NCBI GenBank assembly: GCA_036490335.1
Contig: DASXEB010000004.1
Span: forward strand, 124,001-188,000
Length of the DNA: 64,000 bases
Reading direction: 5' to 3'
Origin: Palsa-1392 sp036490335
GTDB lineage: Bacteria; Verrucomicrobiota; Verrucomicrobiia; Chthoniobacterales; UBA10450
Notes under the pieces: model-generated
The model's input: the letters and a program-made list of their open reading frames with translations, nothing else
Told to the model about the DNA's origin: nothing
Database searches by the model: none
Position numbers and translations under genes: made by a program
In this document: positions 61,932 through 64,000 of the stretch, one piece after another
Layout: each line of letters starts with the position of its first letter
How positions within the stretch are numbered: position 1 is the stretch's first letter

Positions 61932-64000
61932 ATGACGGACGACTCACGCGCGCCTAACGAGCCGCTTTGGTACAAGGACGCGGTCATCTACGAGCTGCAC
62001 GTGAAGACGTTTCACGACAGCAACGGCGACGGGATCGGCGATTTTCGCGGGTTGATCGAGAAGCTCGATTATCTCCAGGAGCTGGGCGTGACAGCGATCT
62101 GGCTGCTGCCGTTCTATCCCTCGCCGATGCGCGATGATGGCTACGACATCGCGGATTATTACGATGTGAATCCGAAGTTCGGGTCGCTTGATGATTTTCG
62201 CGCCTTCCTCGCTGCGGCGCACGAGCGCGGGCTGCGCGTCATCACTGAGCTGGTGATCAATCATTCGTCGGACCAGAATCCGTGGTTCCAGAAATCGCGC
62301 CGCGCCGCGCCCGGTTCGCCGGAGCGCGAGCTATATGTCTGGAGCGATTCGCCGGAGCGTTACAAGGAGGCGCGGATTATTTTTAAAGATTTCGAGACTT
62401 CCAACTGGTCGTGGGACCCGGTGGCGAAGGCGTATTACTGGCACCGCTTTTATTCCCACCAGCCGGACTTGAATTTCGATAACCCGGCGGTGCACGAGCT
62501 GGTCGAGCATGTGCTCGATTTCTGGCTCTCGATGGGAGTGGATGGGCTGCGGCTCGATGCCATCCCATATCTCTACGAACGCGAAGAGACGAACTGCGAA
62601 AATCTTCCCGAGACGCATGTTTATTTGAAGAAATTGCGCGCCCACATGGACGCGAAATTCCCCGGCCGCATGCTCCTCGCGGAGGCGAATCAGTGGCCGG
62701 AAGACGCGGTCAAATATTTCGGCGAGGGCGACGAGTCGCACATGAATTTCCATTTCCCGCTCATGCCGCGGATGTTCATGTCGCTGCAGATGGAGGATCG
62801 GTTTCCGATCATCGACATTCTGGAGCAGACGCCGGCGATTCCCGAGAATTGCCAGTGGGCGATGTTCCTGCGCAATCACGACGAGCTGACGCTCGAAATG
62901 GTGACGGACGAGGAGCGCGATTACATGTGGCGCGTTTACGCGAACGATCCGACGGCGCGGATCAATCTCGGGATTCGCCGCCGCCTCGCGCCGCTGCTCG
63001 CGAACAGCCGGCGCAAGATCGAGCTGCTCAATATTCTGCTCTGCTCGATGCCGGGGACGCCGGTGCTTTATTACGGCGACGAGATCGGGATGGGCGACAA
63101 TTTTTATCTCGGCGATCGCAACGGCTGTCGCACGCCGATGCAATGGAGCAGCGATCGCAACGCGGGTTTTTCGAAGGCGAATCCGCAGCAGCTTTATCTG
63201 CCGATCATCATCGACCCGGAGTATCACTACGAGGCGATCAACGTCGAGAATCAGCAGAAGAATCTCTCGTCGCTCCTCTGGTGGACGCGCCGGGTGATCG
63301 CGATGCGCAAGAATTATCGCGCCTTCTCGCGCGGCTCGCTCGAGTTTCTCTACCCGGAAAATTCCAAGGTGCTGGCGTTTCTCCGGCGCCATGAGGAGGA
63401 GACGATTCTTGTCGTGGCCAATCTCTCGCGCTTCGCCCAGCCGGTCGAGCTCGATCTCTCGCGCTTCGCCGGCTGCGCGCCGGTCGAGGTTTTCAGCCGC
63501 AACGTTTTTTCCACGATCCGCAAATCGTGTTACAGCCTCACGATCGGGCCGCACGGGCACTACTGGTTCGTCCTCCAGTCGCCTAACGAGAAAAGGACTC
63601 GCAAGAAACGCGCCACGCCCACGCTCCAGGCCGCGCCCAACCTCCGCGCGCTTCTCGCGGACGGCGCCCGCGCTCAGCTCGAGCGGGAAATTCTGCCGGA
63701 ATATCTCCGCGGCCGGCGCTGGTTTGGCGCCAAGGCGCGAACCATGCGCGGCCTCCGCGTGGTCGAGCAGGTCGCTCTCGCCTCGGGTGACGCAGCCGCG
63801 CAGCTCTGGCTGATCGAGGTCGATTACACCGACGGCGCGCCGGAAACCTACGCCTTGCCCGTGCAGGTCGCGAGCGGCGACGTTGCGCACGAGATCACGC
63901 GCAGCTCTTCCGCGGCCGTGATCGCGCATTTGGGGTCGAAAAACACGATTCTTTACGACGCGCTTTGGGACCATGATTTTCGCGAGGCGCTCTTTCGTTT
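61932..64000 (+). CDS. treS: Trehalose synthase / maltokinase fusion (3' end cut by window edge)
   Basis: At least 689 residues in this window. The GH13_16 part (about 10-560) has YELHVKTFHDSNGDGIGDF, the nucleophile in DGLRLDAIPYL, the acid/base in LLAEANQWP and FLRNHDELTLEM. It isomerises maltose and trehalose. After about residue 570 a second domain begins (LEREILPEYLRGRRWFGAKARTMRG), the N-terminal cap of a maltokinase (Pep2/Mak). The fusion makes maltose-1-phosphate for GlgE-dependent alpha-glucan synthesis. The frame is open to 64000. Motif copies are at 61952 and 63591. With glgX it completes part of a TreS-Mak-GlgE route; glgE is not in view. Confidence 0.92.
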   Translation, partial: MTDDSRAPNEPLWYKDAVIYELHVKTFHDSNGDGIGDFRGLIEKLDYLQELGVTAIWLLPFYPSPMRDDGYDIADYYDVNPKFGSLDDFRAFLAAAHERGLRVITELVINHSSDQNPWFQKSRRAAPGSPERELYVWSDSPERYKEARIIFKDFETSNWSWDPVAKAYYWHRFYSHQPDLNFDNPAVHELVEHVLDFWLSMGVDGLRLDAIPYLYEREETNCENLPETHVYLKKLRAHMDAKFPGRMLLAEANQWPEDAVKYFGEGDESHMNFHFPLMPRMFMSLQMEDRFPIIDILEQTPAIPENCQWAMFLRNHDELTLEMVTDEERDYMWRVYANDPTARINLGIRRRLAPLLANSRRKIELLNILLCSMPGTPVLYYGDEIGMGDNFYLGDRNGCRTPMQWSSDRNAGFSKANPQQLYLPIIIDPEYHYEAINVENQQKNLSSLLWWTRRVIAMRKNYRAFSRGSLEFLYPENSKVLAFLRRHEEETILVVANLSRFAQPVELDLSRFAGCAPVEVFSRNVFSTIRKSCYSLTIGPHGHYWFVLQSPNEKRTRKKRATPTLQAAPNLRALLADGARAQLEREILPEYLRGRRWFGAKARTMRGLRVVEQVALASGDAAAQLWLIEVDYTDGAPETYALPVQVASGDVAHEITRSSSAAVIAHLGSKNTILYDALWDHDFREALFR

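Overview
The window is about 64 kb of GC-rich bacterial chromosome and nearly all of it is coding. Its gene families fit the Verrucomicrobiota, probably a Chthoniobacterales/Spartobacteria-like soil lineage: a DR2241-type iron-sulfur protein beside CbiX, two ExbB/ExbD/TonB loci, an autotransporter-associated-repeat-like protein, a PEP-CTERM protein, and a TreS-maltokinase fusion with GlgX. This assignment is inferred from gene content; there is no rRNA gene to confirm it. I found no tRNA, rRNA, IS element, integrase or CRISPR array.

Layout. 1-3.1 kb: a nitrate/sulfonate-type ABC transporter under an Rrf2 regulator with a clear palindromic operator, then a ribosome-hibernation factor and a frameshifted host-attachment gene. 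3.2-9 kb: glgX, an NtrC-type regulator, and a CbiX / GAF / Fe-S cluster. 9-24 kb: mostly housekeeping (mrdA, uvrC, folD, a dacA-like gene, bioF, mtnP, miaB, a GT9 glycosyltransferase). 23.3-26.4 kb: dnaN and dnaA with a possible origin next to dnaA. 26.4-49 kb: def with a first exbD-exbB-tonB-like locus, an OGG1-type glycosylase, a symporter, aspS, hisS, galE, mscL, leuS, rdgB, a second exbB-exbD-tonB-exbD operon, and degP. 49.3-61.3 kb: kamA followed by an accessory block of secreted and repeat-rich proteins, including a 1366-residue glycine-rich PEP-CTERM protein, a 21-bp tandem array and a sigma-54-type promoter. 61.6-64 kb: a stand-alone LuxR-type HTH protein and treS running off the right edge.

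The most striking feature is not a gene. The 9-mer GCCTAACGA (reverse TCGTTAGGC) occurs 97 times by my manual count, against about 0.5 expected by chance on two strands. Orientation is balanced (49 versus 48). Copies lie inside essential genes, in gaps, sometimes as perfect dyads, and sometimes supply a stop codon. They are almost absent from the 49-61 kb accessory block. This resembles the DNA uptake sequences of Neisseria or Haemophilus, or HIP1 of cyanobacteria, and I know of no such element described for this group.

Limits: functions come from reading motifs, with no database search. Several start codons were moved from the longest-ORF start to an internal codon that fits the family or a signal peptide; these choices are stated in each entry.
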